Source of the DNA: Roseiarcus sp963836695
GTDB lineage: Bacteria; Pseudomonadota; Alphaproteobacteria; Rhizobiales; Beijerinckiaceae
NCBI GenBank assembly: GCA_963836695.1
Contig: CAWIKX010000007.1
Span: forward strand, 372,001-436,000
Direction: 5' to 3'
Length of the DNA: 64,000 bases
In this document: positions 7,923 to 16,264 of the stretch, piece by piece
Numbering within the stretch: position 1 is the first letter of the stretch
Layout of the letters: every line of letters starts with the position of its first letter
The notes under the pieces: generated by a model
What the model saw: the letters and a program-made list of their open reading frames with translations, nothing else
Told to the model about the DNA's origin: nothing
The model's database searches: none
Translations under genes and position numbers: made by a program

Positions 7923-8666
7923 TTATGCGGCGACGGCGCTCGCCTTGCGGGACTTGCGATAGCCCGTAAAACCGAGGCCGGCGAAGCCCAGGATCATCAT
8001 CGCCCATGTCGAGGGCTCGGGCGCGTTCAAGGAAAGGCCCCCCCCGCTCGTGCCGTCCACCACCACCCCATCGGCCAAGACGAGCGCGCCATAGAGGCCC
8101 GGCCCGTTGCCGGCGCCGACGGAATAGACATCCACGACCGCCCCGTTGGCGAGCGTGAACATAACGCCATAGTCATCGAAGAAGCCGCCGGGCACCAAGC
8201 CGATGCAGGTGATCGGCGCATTCGCGCCGGCATAAAACAAATTGTCGTAGGACACGACTCCCGGCGCCGGATACCAGCCAAAACTATAGGGAATGGTCGC
8301 GTCAGCATCGAAATGGTTTTGCGGATTGGTCGCGAGGACGCCGGTGATCGCGACATTGGCGAAGCCCAGAGCCACATCCGAGAACGTACCGCTTGCGCCG
8401 GTGACGGCGAGCGCATTCGCGGGATCGACCTTGCCCGAGTAGCTCGGTGGAGGATTACCTGGACCCGGCGGACCGCCGAGCAGATTGGCTGGGGTTCCAA
8501 AAATGCCGCTCGTGTCGGCAAACTGGTCCGCCCCGACGGTGAGCGTGCCCGAGGCGCTGACGTTTCCATCGCCGCCGAGCGAGAAATAGACCGAAGACGC
8601 GTGAGCGCTCCCGGCGAAAACGAGTCCAGCGACCAGCGGCAGAGCCGCCAAAATTCTGCGTGTCAT
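7923..8666 (-). CDS. PEPxxWA-CTERM sorting-domain protein
   Basis: This 247-residue exported protein has a signal peptide (residues 1-23, ending SAHAS) and a low-complexity Gly/Ala/Val-rich body that is probably beta-sheet. The C-terminal sorting signal is APEPSTWAMMILGFAGLGF followed by TGYRKSRK. PEPSTWAMM plus a hydrophobic helix and basic tail is the alphaproteobacterial PEPxxWA-CTERM signal, recognised by exosortase/archaeosortase-type enzymes for surface attachment. No exosortase is in this window. The gene is single, ends at a strong terminator and has a TTGACA hexamer on its strand at 8832-8837. Its surface role is unknown. Confidence 0.9.
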   Translation of the reverse strand: MTRRILAALPLVAGLVFAGSAHASSVYFSLGGDGNVSASGTLTVGADQFADTSGIFGTPANLLGGPPGPGNPPPSYSGKVDPANALAVTGASGTFSDVALGFANVAITGVLATNPQNHFDADATIPYSFGWYPAPGVVSYDNLFYAGANAPITCIGLVPGGFFDDYGVMFTLANGAVVDVYSVGAGNGPGLYGALVLADGVVVDGTSGGGLSLNAPEPSTWAMMILGFAGLGFTGYRKSRKASAVAA

Positions 8667-8895
8667 GATGAAGTTTCCGCTCCGCGTTCAGCTCAAGCAC
8701 GAGGAACATCCCTCGCGCATCTCCCGGCGTGGCCGTCTCGCGAACGAAATCGCCCGGTACTCTCGCCCGGCCGGCCTTCGCCTAGCCAGCCCACCTTCGA
8801 GCGCCGTAGAACTGATCGAAACTTTTTCACCTGTCAACTTTAGTTTATTTGATCCGCCCTTCCGTCATGCCGAAGGGGAAAGAGGCGCGTAGGCG

Positions 8896-9804
8896 CTATG
8901 CCGCCGAGACAGTGTCGGCCGCGGCGCGCTCATCCTCCGCGACCTCTGGCTCTCTCACCGGGTGGCCAAGGTAGGCCGCGATGCGAGTCGCGAACGCTTT
9001 CGACGTTTCGGCGAACAGCCGCTCGAACTCGACATTGGCGCGCCGCCTGAGCTTTGTCTGCTTGACCGCGATGCGGGCGCCGAGATCTTCCAGCGCCTCT
9101 GGCGGCAACTCGCCATGCTCCGCCGCGAACGTTCCCAGCACATGCAGATCGTTGAAGTCGCCGAGCGCCTCGCGAAGATCGTTCAACGCTTCGGCCTGTG
9201 CGTTCAGCGCTTCCGGCCAGGCGCAGGAAAGAAGCGAGAGCTGGTAGCGCAGATCGACAACGCGAGCGCGAAACGCATGCAGCGCGACCGGATCGTCGCC
9301 GTCGAAGGCGAGGCGCCCGCGACGTCGCGCCTGCCGATAGGTGCGCGCGGCCGCGGCGACGATCTCCTCGGTTCCAACGGCGCTTAGGTCCCATCCCTCG
9401 ACGCGTCTCACGATTGCGTTGAGGCGAGGCCGCGGCGCGGTGGCGGCGAGGCCGCGACGCGCGCGCTGAGCCGCTTCTCGCTCACGCGCGATCGCGGCCA
9501 TCAGAGATCCGGAGATTTCGGCCGAGGGCTCGAGGCGCTGGACGCGAATCGCCATCACATCGAGGTCGCGCGCTCGGCCGATCTGGCGTCGGGTCGCGGC
9601 GAGCGTCGTGATCGTCACACGAGCCGGTTCGCCAACGCAGTTAAGAAAAAGCCGTGCAATTGCGCGCGCCTCCTTCAGCGTCTTGCGCACCTCATGGACC
9701 CGCTTCGGCGCCTCTTCGCCGGGACCGGGAAATTGCGCAGCCGCAGCGCCGGCCGATCGGACGAGCGCGGCGCGGCAATATTGCGGCCAGGCGTCGGAAC
9801 GCAT
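8896..9804 (-). CDS. CHAD domain-containing protein
   Basis: This 302-residue helical protein covers one CHAD domain. VHEVRKTLKEARAIARLF near residue 36 is the conserved first helix with its His and basic residues. ALHAFRARVVDLRYQLSLL in the second half repeats the pattern. Family members bind polyphosphate, and many lie beside polyphosphate granule or CYTH triphosphatase genes. Here the CYTH domain is absent and the next gene (four bases away, same strand) is an acyl-CoA synthetase, so the link is probably transcriptional only. Arg-rich composition fits polyanion binding. Confidence 0.88.
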   Translation of the reverse strand: MRSDAWPQYCRAALVRSAGAAAAQFPGPGEEAPKRVHEVRKTLKEARAIARLFLNCVGEPARVTITTLAATRRQIGRARDLDVMAIRVQRLEPSAEISGSLMAAIAREREAAQRARRGLAATAPRPRLNAIVRRVEGWDLSAVGTEEIVAAAARTYRQARRRGRLAFDGDDPVALHAFRARVVDLRYQLSLLSCAWPEALNAQAEALNDLREALGDFNDLHVLGTFAAEHGELPPEALEDLGARIAVKQTKLRRRANVEFERLFAETSKAFATRIAAYLGHPVREPEVAEDERAAADTVSAA

Positions 9805-9807
9805 TCG

Positions 9808-11451
9808 TCAGGCTTGCTCCGCTTTGATCAGCTTGGCCCGCTCGCGCAGCGCGAATTTCTGCACCTTGCCGGTCGACGTCTTGGGGATTTCGGCAAAGAC
9901 GACGTGGCGTGGGCACTTGTAACGCGCGAGCCGCGCCTGACACCATTCGATGAGCTCCTCGGCGGTCGCGCTATGGCCGGACTTCATTTCTACGAAAGCG
10001 CAGGGCGTCTCGCCCCACTTGTCGTCGGGCCGCGCCACCACGGCCGCGAGCTGTACGCCGGGATGCTCGAATAGCGCGTCCTCAACTTCGATCGACGAAA
10101 TGTTCTCTCCGCCAGAAATGATGATGTCCTTCGACCGGTCCTTGAGCTGCACGTAGCCGTCCTTGTGCTTGACGCCAAGGTCGCCGGAATGGAACCAGCC
10201 GCCGGCCAGCGCCTTCTCGGTCCCGGCTTTGTTCTTGAGGTAGCCCTTCATCACCACATTGCCGCGGAACATCACTTCGCCCATCGTTTCTCCGTCGGCG
10301 GCCACAGACTGCATCGTGTCGGGGTCCATGACGTCGAGCGCCTCGAGCGCATGGTAGCGCACGCCCTGGCGCGCCTTGAGATGCGCTTGCGCTTCGGCGT
10401 CGAGCGCATTCCACTCGTCCTTCCAGTCGTTGACTACCGCCGGGCCATAGACCTCAGTCAGCCCGTAGAGATGGGTCACCTCGAAGCCGGCCTCGCCCAT
10501 CGCCTTGAGCACCGCGGCGGGCGGCGGGGCGGCGGCGGTGAAGAACCGCACGCCGTGGGGCAGCGGCCGCTTCTCGTCCTCGCTCGCGTTGAGCAGGATC
10601 GACATGACAATCGGCGCGCCACACATGTGCGTCACCTTGTGCTCGGCGATGAGATCGAAGATCGGCCTGGCGCGCACCTGCCGCAAGCAGACATGCAGGC
10701 CCGCTTTCACGCTGATCGACCAGGGGAAGCACCAGCCGTTGCAATGGAACATCGGCAGCGTCCACAAATAAACCGGGTGGCGGCCGATGTCGCCGGTGAG
10801 GATGTTGCCCGCGGAAAGCAGATTGGCGCCGCGATGATGGTAGACGACGCCCTTCGGGTCGCCGGTCGTGCCTGAGGTGTAGTTGAGCGCGATCGCATCC
10901 CATTCGTCGCCCGGCGCGGTTCGTTCGTAAGCCTCGTCGCCCTCGGCGATCAGCGCCTCGTAGCCGAGCCCTCCGAGGCGCTCGCCGGGACCGTCGTACT
11001 CCGGGTCGTCGTAGTCGATGATGAGCGGCCGGACCTTCATCCGTTTGAGCGCCGCGTCGATGACGGCGGAGAACTCGCGGTCGACGACAAGCGCCTTGGC
11101 CTCGCCGTGATCGAGCATGAAAGCGATCGAGGCCGGGTCGAGGCGAGTGTTGAGCGCGTTGAGCACCGCGCCGCACATCGGCACGCCATAGTGACATTCG
11201 AGCATCGCCGGCGTGTTGGCCAGCATGACAGCGACCGTGTCGCCGCGCGCGAAACCTCGCTTGGCGAGCGCGGAGGCGAGCTTCTTCGTTCGTGCGTGGA
11301 ACTCGCGGTAATTGCGGCGCAAGGTCCCGTGGGCAATGGCCAGCCGATCCGGAAACACCGCCGCCGAGCGTTCAAGGAAGGTCAGCGGCGTCAGCGGCTG
11401 AAAATTGGCCGGGTTGCGGTCGAGGTCGCGGTCATAGGGCGAAAGGGGCAT
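9808..11451 (-). CDS. AMP-dependent fatty acyl-CoA synthetase
   Basis: This 547-residue enzyme activates a carboxylic acid with ATP and CoA. It has all adenylate-forming signatures: the P-loop-like YTSGTTGDPKGVVYHH (about residues 189-204), YGLTEVYG (motif II), GWFHSGDLG, and the hinge plus catalytic Lys region PKTSTGKVQKFALRE. The start at 11451 (MPLSPYDRDLDRNP) matches the usual N-terminus of the long/medium-chain acyl-CoA synthetase branch. The frame stays open further upstream only because it overlaps the GtrA gene. The gene lies four bases before the CHAD gene. The preferred chain length cannot be told from sequence. Confidence 0.9.
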   Translation of the reverse strand: MPLSPYDRDLDRNPANFQPLTPLTFLERSAAVFPDRLAIAHGTLRRNYREFHARTKKLASALAKRGFARGDTVAVMLANTPAMLECHYGVPMCGAVLNALNTRLDPASIAFMLDHGEAKALVVDREFSAVIDAALKRMKVRPLIIDYDDPEYDGPGERLGGLGYEALIAEGDEAYERTAPGDEWDAIALNYTSGTTGDPKGVVYHHRGANLLSAGNILTGDIGRHPVYLWTLPMFHCNGWCFPWSISVKAGLHVCLRQVRARPIFDLIAEHKVTHMCGAPIVMSILLNASEDEKRPLPHGVRFFTAAAPPPAAVLKAMGEAGFEVTHLYGLTEVYGPAVVNDWKDEWNALDAEAQAHLKARQGVRYHALEALDVMDPDTMQSVAADGETMGEVMFRGNVVMKGYLKNKAGTEKALAGGWFHSGDLGVKHKDGYVQLKDRSKDIIISGGENISSIEVEDALFEHPGVQLAAVVARPDDKWGETPCAFVEMKSGHSATAEELIEWCQARLARYKCPRHVVFAEIPKTSTGKVQKFALRERAKLIKAEQA

Positions 11452-11528
11452 CAAGCGGGCCTCACACTGCGCTTCGAGGCGATCATAGCGCGGCTCGGCA
11501 AGCTTTGGGCCAGAGAATCGACGAATCC

Positions 11529-11966
11529 CTACGGCCGGAAGGCGAAAAATCGAAAGCCGATAAAGGTTAGAACCATCGCCGCGCCGCTGCCCGCGGCGAC
11601 GAACAGGGGCAAGATCGCCGGCCTGACGTCGATCCCGATCCTGGGCGCCAAAAGAACGCAGGCTGAATAGACGGCATAATTGACCGCGAGTCCGACCGAG
11701 GCGACGCCGCAATAGCGAAGGAAGGCAGGGAAGACCGGCGCCCGCGAATGGCGGAAGGTGATCGACCGGTTGAGGACGAAATTGACGATCGTGGCGATAA
11801 TGAAACCCGGCGGCCGGGCGACTTCCGGCGACAGGCCAAAGTATTTCGCCCCCGCATAAGTGACGCCAGCGTCGACGAAATAGCCGAAGAGGCCGATCGC
11901 GGCGAAGGCGGGAACTTGCTGGACGATGCTCCCCTGCGCGGGTGCGGTCGGCTTGACGGCGCTCAT
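11529..11966 (-). CDS. GtrA-family membrane protein
   Basis: This 145-residue protein has four predicted membrane helices: FAAIGLFGYFVDAGVTYA, PGFIIATIVNFVLNRSITF, the pair around YCGVASVGLAVNYAVYS, and LFVAAGSGAAMVLTFIGFRF. FxxxNRxxTF and the C-terminal FxxxRFFAF are GtrA/DPMS-type hallmarks. Such proteins are thought to help flip or carry polyprenyl-linked sugars for cell-surface glycosylation. The start at 11966 precedes a 20-residue soluble tail. It is on the same strand as the acyl-CoA synthetase downstream and the TauE gene upstream (14-base gap). Its sugar partner is not in the window. Confidence 0.85.
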   Translation of the reverse strand: MSAVKPTAPAQGSIVQQVPAFAAIGLFGYFVDAGVTYAGAKYFGLSPEVARPPGFIIATIVNFVLNRSITFRHSRAPVFPAFLRYCGVASVGLAVNYAVYSACVLLAPRIGIDVRPAILPLFVAAGSGAAMVLTFIGFRFFAFRP

Positions 11967-11980
11967 TGCTTCTATCTGCC

Positions 11981-12736
11981 TCAAGCAAGCGCCCGAATAG
12001 CGTCGTAGGTCAACTTCACTCCGATAAGGAAGGTAAGCGCGAGAATGATGACATAGAACTTGTCGGGGGACACCCGTCGGACCAGCCAGACGCCGGCGAA
12101 AGTCGATAGAACGGCAACCGGAAGCAGCCAAGCCGATACAACGAGGTTGTCCGGGCTGAGCTGACCGAGGAAAAAATAGCCCGGAAGCTTTAATAGGTTG
12201 ACAGCGGCGAAGAAGATTGTCGCGGTCCCGGCGAAGATGCGCGGCTCCAGATATTGGGGCATCACATAGACCTGGAACGGCGGCGCACCCGCGTGGCTGA
12301 CAAAGCTCGTGAAGCCCGACAGTGAACCCCATAGGACGCCGCTCGGGACCCCCGGTTTGTCGACCGGAGCGCGTCCGAGCCGGTCCCGGATCAGCATGTA
12401 GACGACGAAAGCGATCGAGATCACGCCAATCGCAAGACGCACGGCGTCCTCGCTGACCCGCGCCGCAAGCAGCCAGCCAGCCGTGACCCCGATCACCGCG
12501 GACGGGGTGAGAATGATGAGGTTCCTGAGCGAATAGTCACGCCTGAACGCCCAGACGCTCACCCAGTCCTGCACGATGAGAATGGGCAGCACGATGGCCG
12601 CCGCCCGCACCGGCGAGGAGACGAGCGACATCAGTGGCATCGCCACCGTACTCAGGCCCGAAAATCCGCCTTTCGACAGGCCGAGGAGGATCACCGCCGG
12701 GATCGCCACGAGGTAAAATTGCATCTCGCCCGACAT
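11981..12736 (-). CDS. TauE/SafE-family sulfite/organosulfonate exporter-like permease
   Basis: This 251-residue protein has about eight membrane segments and the two-fold repeat of the family: LLGLSKGGFSGLSTVAMPLM near the N-terminus and GSLSGFTSFVSHAGAPPFQV in the second half. SKGGFSG and SHAGAPP are the conserved re-entrant motifs. Family members move sulfite, sulfoacetate or other small anions across the inner membrane; here the substrate is unknown. It diverges from prpE with 148 bases between starts, leaving room for two promoters. Confidence 0.9.
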   Translation of the reverse strand: MSGEMQFYLVAIPAVILLGLSKGGFSGLSTVAMPLMSLVSSPVRAAAIVLPILIVQDWVSVWAFRRDYSLRNLIILTPSAVIGVTAGWLLAARVSEDAVRLAIGVISIAFVVYMLIRDRLGRAPVDKPGVPSGVLWGSLSGFTSFVSHAGAPPFQVYVMPQYLEPRIFAGTATIFFAAVNLLKLPGYFFLGQLSPDNLVVSAWLLPVAVLSTFAGVWLVRRVSPDKFYVIILALTFLIGVKLTYDAIRALA

Positions 12737-12884
12737 CCGTCCGTTCCTGCTAAGCCCAGCCGATCGGGTCCTTGGCCCGGCGTCACGGGCGCGGCTGACA
12801 TTGCGTTCCGACGCGCCGGGCGCGACAGTTCGCGCGCGACAACGACACGCCAGAGCTCGGTGGCGAAGGCGAAGGGAGCGAACG

Positions 12885-14786
12885 ATGACCAGCGGCTATC
12901 ACGAGACCTATGATCGCTGGCGCGCCGATCCGCAAGGCTTCTGGGCGGAGGCCGCCCGCGAGATCGCCTGGACAAAACCGCCGCAACGGATTTTCGACCC
13001 CGAGGCCGGCGTCTATGGCCGCTGGTTCCCCGACGCACGATGCAACGCCTGCTTCAACGCGCTCGACCGGCATGTCGAGGGCGGCCGGGGCGACAGGATC
13101 GCGCTCTATTACGACAGTCCGGTCGCCGGGACCAAGCGCGCCATAACCTATCGGGAACTCCTGGACGAGACGGCGACGCTTGGCGCCGTGCTCAATGATC
13201 TCGGCGTCGCGACGGGCGACCGCGTGTTGATCTATATGCCGATGATTCCGGAGGCGATCGTCGCCATGCTCGCTTCGGCGCGCATCGGCGCCGTGCATTC
13301 GGTGGTGTTTGGCGGTTTCGCCGCGAAGGAGCTTGCTACCCGCATCGACGACGCCGAGCCAAAGGTCGTTCTGACCGCGAGCTGCGGCGTCGAGCCGGGC
13401 CGGATCGTCGAATATAAGCCGCTGCTCGATCTTGCGATCTCGCTCGCCAAGCACAAGCCCGCCGCCTGCGTGGTCTATCAGCGGCCCCAGGCCAAGGCCG
13501 CCATGAACGGGCCCCATGATTGCGACTGGACCGCGCTTGTCGACGCCGCGCGGGGGGCGGGCAGGCGGGCGCCCTGCGCCGACCTCGCCGCCACCGATCC
13601 GCTTTACATTCTCTACACCTCGGGCACGACAGGGACGCCCAAGGGGGTGGTGCGCGACATCGGCGGCTATCTCGTCGCGCTCAAATGGTCGATGTCGGCG
13701 GTCTTCGACGTCAAAGCCGGCGAGACTTATTGGTCGGGATCCGACATCGGCTGGGTGGTCGGCCATTCCTACATCGTCTATGGGCCGCTCGTGCAGGGCT
13801 GCGCCAGCGTCCTTTACGAAGGCAAGCCGATCGGCACGCCGGACGCCGGCGCCTATTGGCGGGTGATCCAGGACTACAAGGTCGCCGCCTTCTTCACCGC
13901 GCCGACGGGCTTGCGGGCCGTGCGCAAGGAGGATCCGCAGGCAAGCCTCCTCAAAAGATACGACATCGCCTCGCTGCGCACACTCTTCCTCGCCGGCGAG
14001 CGCGCCGATCCGGACACGGTCGCCTGGGCGGAGACAGTTCTCGGCGTCCCGGTCATCGACAATTGGTGGCAGACAGAGACTGGCTGGCCGATCGCCGCCA
14101 ATCCGGTCGGCTTGGGAATGCTGCCGGTCAAGCGCGGCTCGCCGAGCGTGCCGATGCCGGGCTACGAGGTCCGCGCCGTCGACGAGGCGGCGATGCTTCT
14201 GCCGGCCGGGACGATGGGATCGATCGTCATCAAGCTGCCGCTGCCGCCCGGCTGCCTGCCGACGCTCTACCGCCAGGACGAGCGCATGCGCGAAAGCTAT
14301 CTCACGGAGTTCCCCGGCTATTATAAGACCGCCGACGCCGGCCTTATCGACGAGGACGGCTATCTCACCCTCCTCGGCCGCACCGACGACATCATCAACG
14401 TCGCCGGCCATCGCCTGTCGACCGGCGGCATGGAGGAAGTCGTCGCCTCGCACCCGGACGTTGCGGAATGCGCGGTGCTCGGGGTCAAGGACGAGGTCAA
14501 GGGCGAAACTCCGTGCGGTTTCCTGGTCTTGAAAGCCGGCGTCAACCGGCCTCCGCAGGAGATCGAGAAGGAGGTTGTCCAGCTGGTGCGCGACCGGATC
14601 GGGCCGGTCGCCGGCTTCAAGATGGCATTCGTCGTGCCTCGCCTGCCGAAAACCCGCTCGGGCAAGATCCTGCGCGGCACGATCAAGAAGATCGCCGACC
14701 ACGATCCGTGGGTTACGCCTGCGACGATCGAGGATCCGAAGGCTTTGGACGAGATCAGCCAAGCGCTGGAGGCGCGGGCCCGTTGA
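12885..14786 (+). CDS. prpE: Propionate--CoA ligase
   Basis: This 633-residue adenylate-forming enzyme makes propionyl-CoA (or acetyl-CoA) from the acid, ATP and CoA. The ACAS N-terminal domain (YHETYDRWRADPQGFWAEAA) is followed by IYMPMIPEAIVAMLASARIG, the ATP motif YILYTSGTTGTPKGVVRD (about residue 242) and SDIGWVVGHSYIVYGPL. NWWQTETGWP is typical of PrpE rather than Acs. The C-terminal KTRSGKILRGTIKKI (about 588) carries the lysine that is acetyl-regulated in homologues. I chose the ATG at 12885 for the GAAGGGAG site upstream. A long minus-strand frame opposite this gene is a codon-bias shadow. Confidence 0.93.
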   Translation: MTSGYHETYDRWRADPQGFWAEAAREIAWTKPPQRIFDPEAGVYGRWFPDARCNACFNALDRHVEGGRGDRIALYYDSPVAGTKRAITYRELLDETATLGAVLNDLGVATGDRVLIYMPMIPEAIVAMLASARIGAVHSVVFGGFAAKELATRIDDAEPKVVLTASCGVEPGRIVEYKPLLDLAISLAKHKPAACVVYQRPQAKAAMNGPHDCDWTALVDAARGAGRRAPCADLAATDPLYILYTSGTTGTPKGVVRDIGGYLVALKWSMSAVFDVKAGETYWSGSDIGWVVGHSYIVYGPLVQGCASVLYEGKPIGTPDAGAYWRVIQDYKVAAFFTAPTGLRAVRKEDPQASLLKRYDIASLRTLFLAGERADPDTVAWAETVLGVPVIDNWWQTETGWPIAANPVGLGMLPVKRGSPSVPMPGYEVRAVDEAAMLLPAGTMGSIVIKLPLPPGCLPTLYRQDERMRESYLTEFPGYYKTADAGLIDEDGYLTLLGRTDDIINVAGHRLSTGGMEEVVASHPDVAECAVLGVKDEVKGETPCGFLVLKAGVNRPPQEIEKEVVQLVRDRIGPVAGFKMAFVVPRLPKTRSGKILRGTIKKIADHDPWVTPATIEDPKALDEISQALEARAR

Positions 14787-14909
14787 TGGCGAAGGCGACT
14801 CCCGCCTAGCGAGAAGCCAAAAGGCGCTCTATATGTCGCGAGATCGTCACGATCGCGCCATTTTGGCGGCCGGTCGGGCGGGGCCCTGCCAGCTTCGATT
14901 GGACCCTTG

Positions 14910-16205
14910 ATGACGTCTTCCGTTTCTCCCGCGCCGCTGGTCACGAATTTCACGCTTCCAAACGGCCTCGACGTCGTGGTCATCCCCGATCATCGCGCGC
15001 CCGTCGTCACGCACATGGTTTGGTACCGCAACGGCGCCGCGGACGATCCGCCGGGCAAATCGGGCATCGCGCACTTTCTCGAACATCTCATGTTCAAGGG
15101 CACGAAGCGGCATCCCAAGGGGGAGTTCTCGGAGTTCATTTCCGAGGTCGGAGGCATGGAGAACGCCTTCACCGGCAACGACTTCACCGCCTATTTCCAG
15201 CAGGTCGCCAAGCAGCATCTCAAGGCCTGCATGGCGTTCGAAGCCGACCGCATGACGGGCCTGACGCTCACCGACGAGATCGTCGCGCCGGAGCGCGACG
15301 TGGTGCTCGAGGAGCGGCGCATGCATTGCGACACCGACCCCGGCGCGCAACTTGGCGAAGCGGTGCAAGCAGCGCTCTTCACCCATCACCCGTACGGAAT
15401 CCCGGTGATCGGCTGGGGGCACGAAATCGAGGGCCTGAACCGCGAGGACGCGCTCGCCTATTACAAGCGCTTCTACACCCCCGAGAATGCGATCCTTGTG
15501 GTCGCAGGCGACGTCGAGCCGGTGGAAGCGCGCGCGCTTGCCGAAGACACCTACGGCAAGATCAAGCCGCGCGGGGCGAAGCCGCGGCGGGTGCGCCCGA
15601 TGGAGCCGCCGACGGTCGCCAACCGGTTGGTGAAGGTCGCCGACGACAAGGTCGAGCAGCCGGGTTGGCAGCGGCACTATCTTGCGCCGTCGGCGCTCAC
15701 CGCGCCCGAGGGCGAAGCCGAAGCGCTCGAATTGCTCGGCCATCTGCTTGGCGGAGGGCAGACGAGCTTCCTCTACCGGACGCTGGTCATGGAGGAGCGG
15801 ATCGCCGTCTCAGCCTGGGCGTATTATCATGGCGCCGCGGTCGACCAGAGCCGGTTTATCGTCAACATCACGCCTGCGCCCGGCGTCTCGCTCGAAATGC
15901 TGGACAAGGCGTTTGACCAGGCGCTGGCGAAATTCGTGCACGACGGGATCGAGGCTGGCGATCTCGAGCGCGCCAAGACTCGCATGGTCGCCGACGCGAT
16001 CTACGCTCGCGACAGCCAATCGGATCTCGCGCGCTGGTACGGCTCGTCGCTGGCGATCGGGCAGACCTTGCGCGACGTCGAGGAATGGCCGTCGCGGATC
16101 GAGCGGGTCACCGCCGAGGACGTGATCCAGGCCGCGCGCCACTGGCTCGATCATAAGCCGGCGGTCACCGGATATCTCATGCCTCTCGTCGAGGAGGCGG
16201 CTTAG
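14910..16205 (+). CDS. M16 family zinc metallopeptidase, active subunit
   Basis: This 431-residue pitrilysin-family peptidase has an intact inverted zinc motif HFLEH (about residues 54-58), with the downstream Glu in ERDVVLEERRMHCDTD. Both M16 half-domains are present; the second ends YLMPLVEEAA. Family members degrade peptides or act in envelope protein turnover; the layout is that of bacterial ancestors of mitochondrial processing peptidase. It is followed by a second M16 gene lacking the zinc motif, the usual arrangement for a heterodimer. Either TTG 14907 or ATG 14910 could be the start; the ATG is preferred. Confidence 0.9.
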   Translation: MTSSVSPAPLVTNFTLPNGLDVVVIPDHRAPVVTHMVWYRNGAADDPPGKSGIAHFLEHLMFKGTKRHPKGEFSEFISEVGGMENAFTGNDFTAYFQQVAKQHLKACMAFEADRMTGLTLTDEIVAPERDVVLEERRMHCDTDPGAQLGEAVQAALFTHHPYGIPVIGWGHEIEGLNREDALAYYKRFYTPENAILVVAGDVEPVEARALAEDTYGKIKPRGAKPRRVRPMEPPTVANRLVKVADDKVEQPGWQRHYLAPSALTAPEGEAEALELLGHLLGGGQTSFLYRTLVMEERIAVSAWAYYHGAAVDQSRFIVNITPAPGVSLEMLDKAFDQALAKFVHDGIEAGDLERAKTRMVADAIYARDSQSDLARWYGSSLAIGQTLRDVEEWPSRIERVTAEDVIQAARHWLDHKPAVTGYLMPLVEEAA

Positions 16206-16264
16206 CGACCTCGACCTTCTTGCTCCCCTTGGAGCCAAAAAGACGAAACCTCACGGAAACGCTC

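Noticed and set aside
7863..8843. A 326-codon plus-strand frame opposite the PEP-CTERM gene
   Set aside because: It starts in the terminator and covers the other strand of a textbook PEP-CTERM gene.
11452..11988. A 179-codon N-terminal extension of the acyl-CoA synthetase
   Set aside because: It lies out of frame across the GtrA gene and is Arg-rich; the family N-terminus begins at 11451.
12783..14762. A 659-codon open frame on the minus strand opposite prpE
   Set aside because: It mirrors the prpE codons exactly, has Arg/Asp/His-rich nonsense content and no family resemblance. High GC coding DNA often leaves the opposite strand open.
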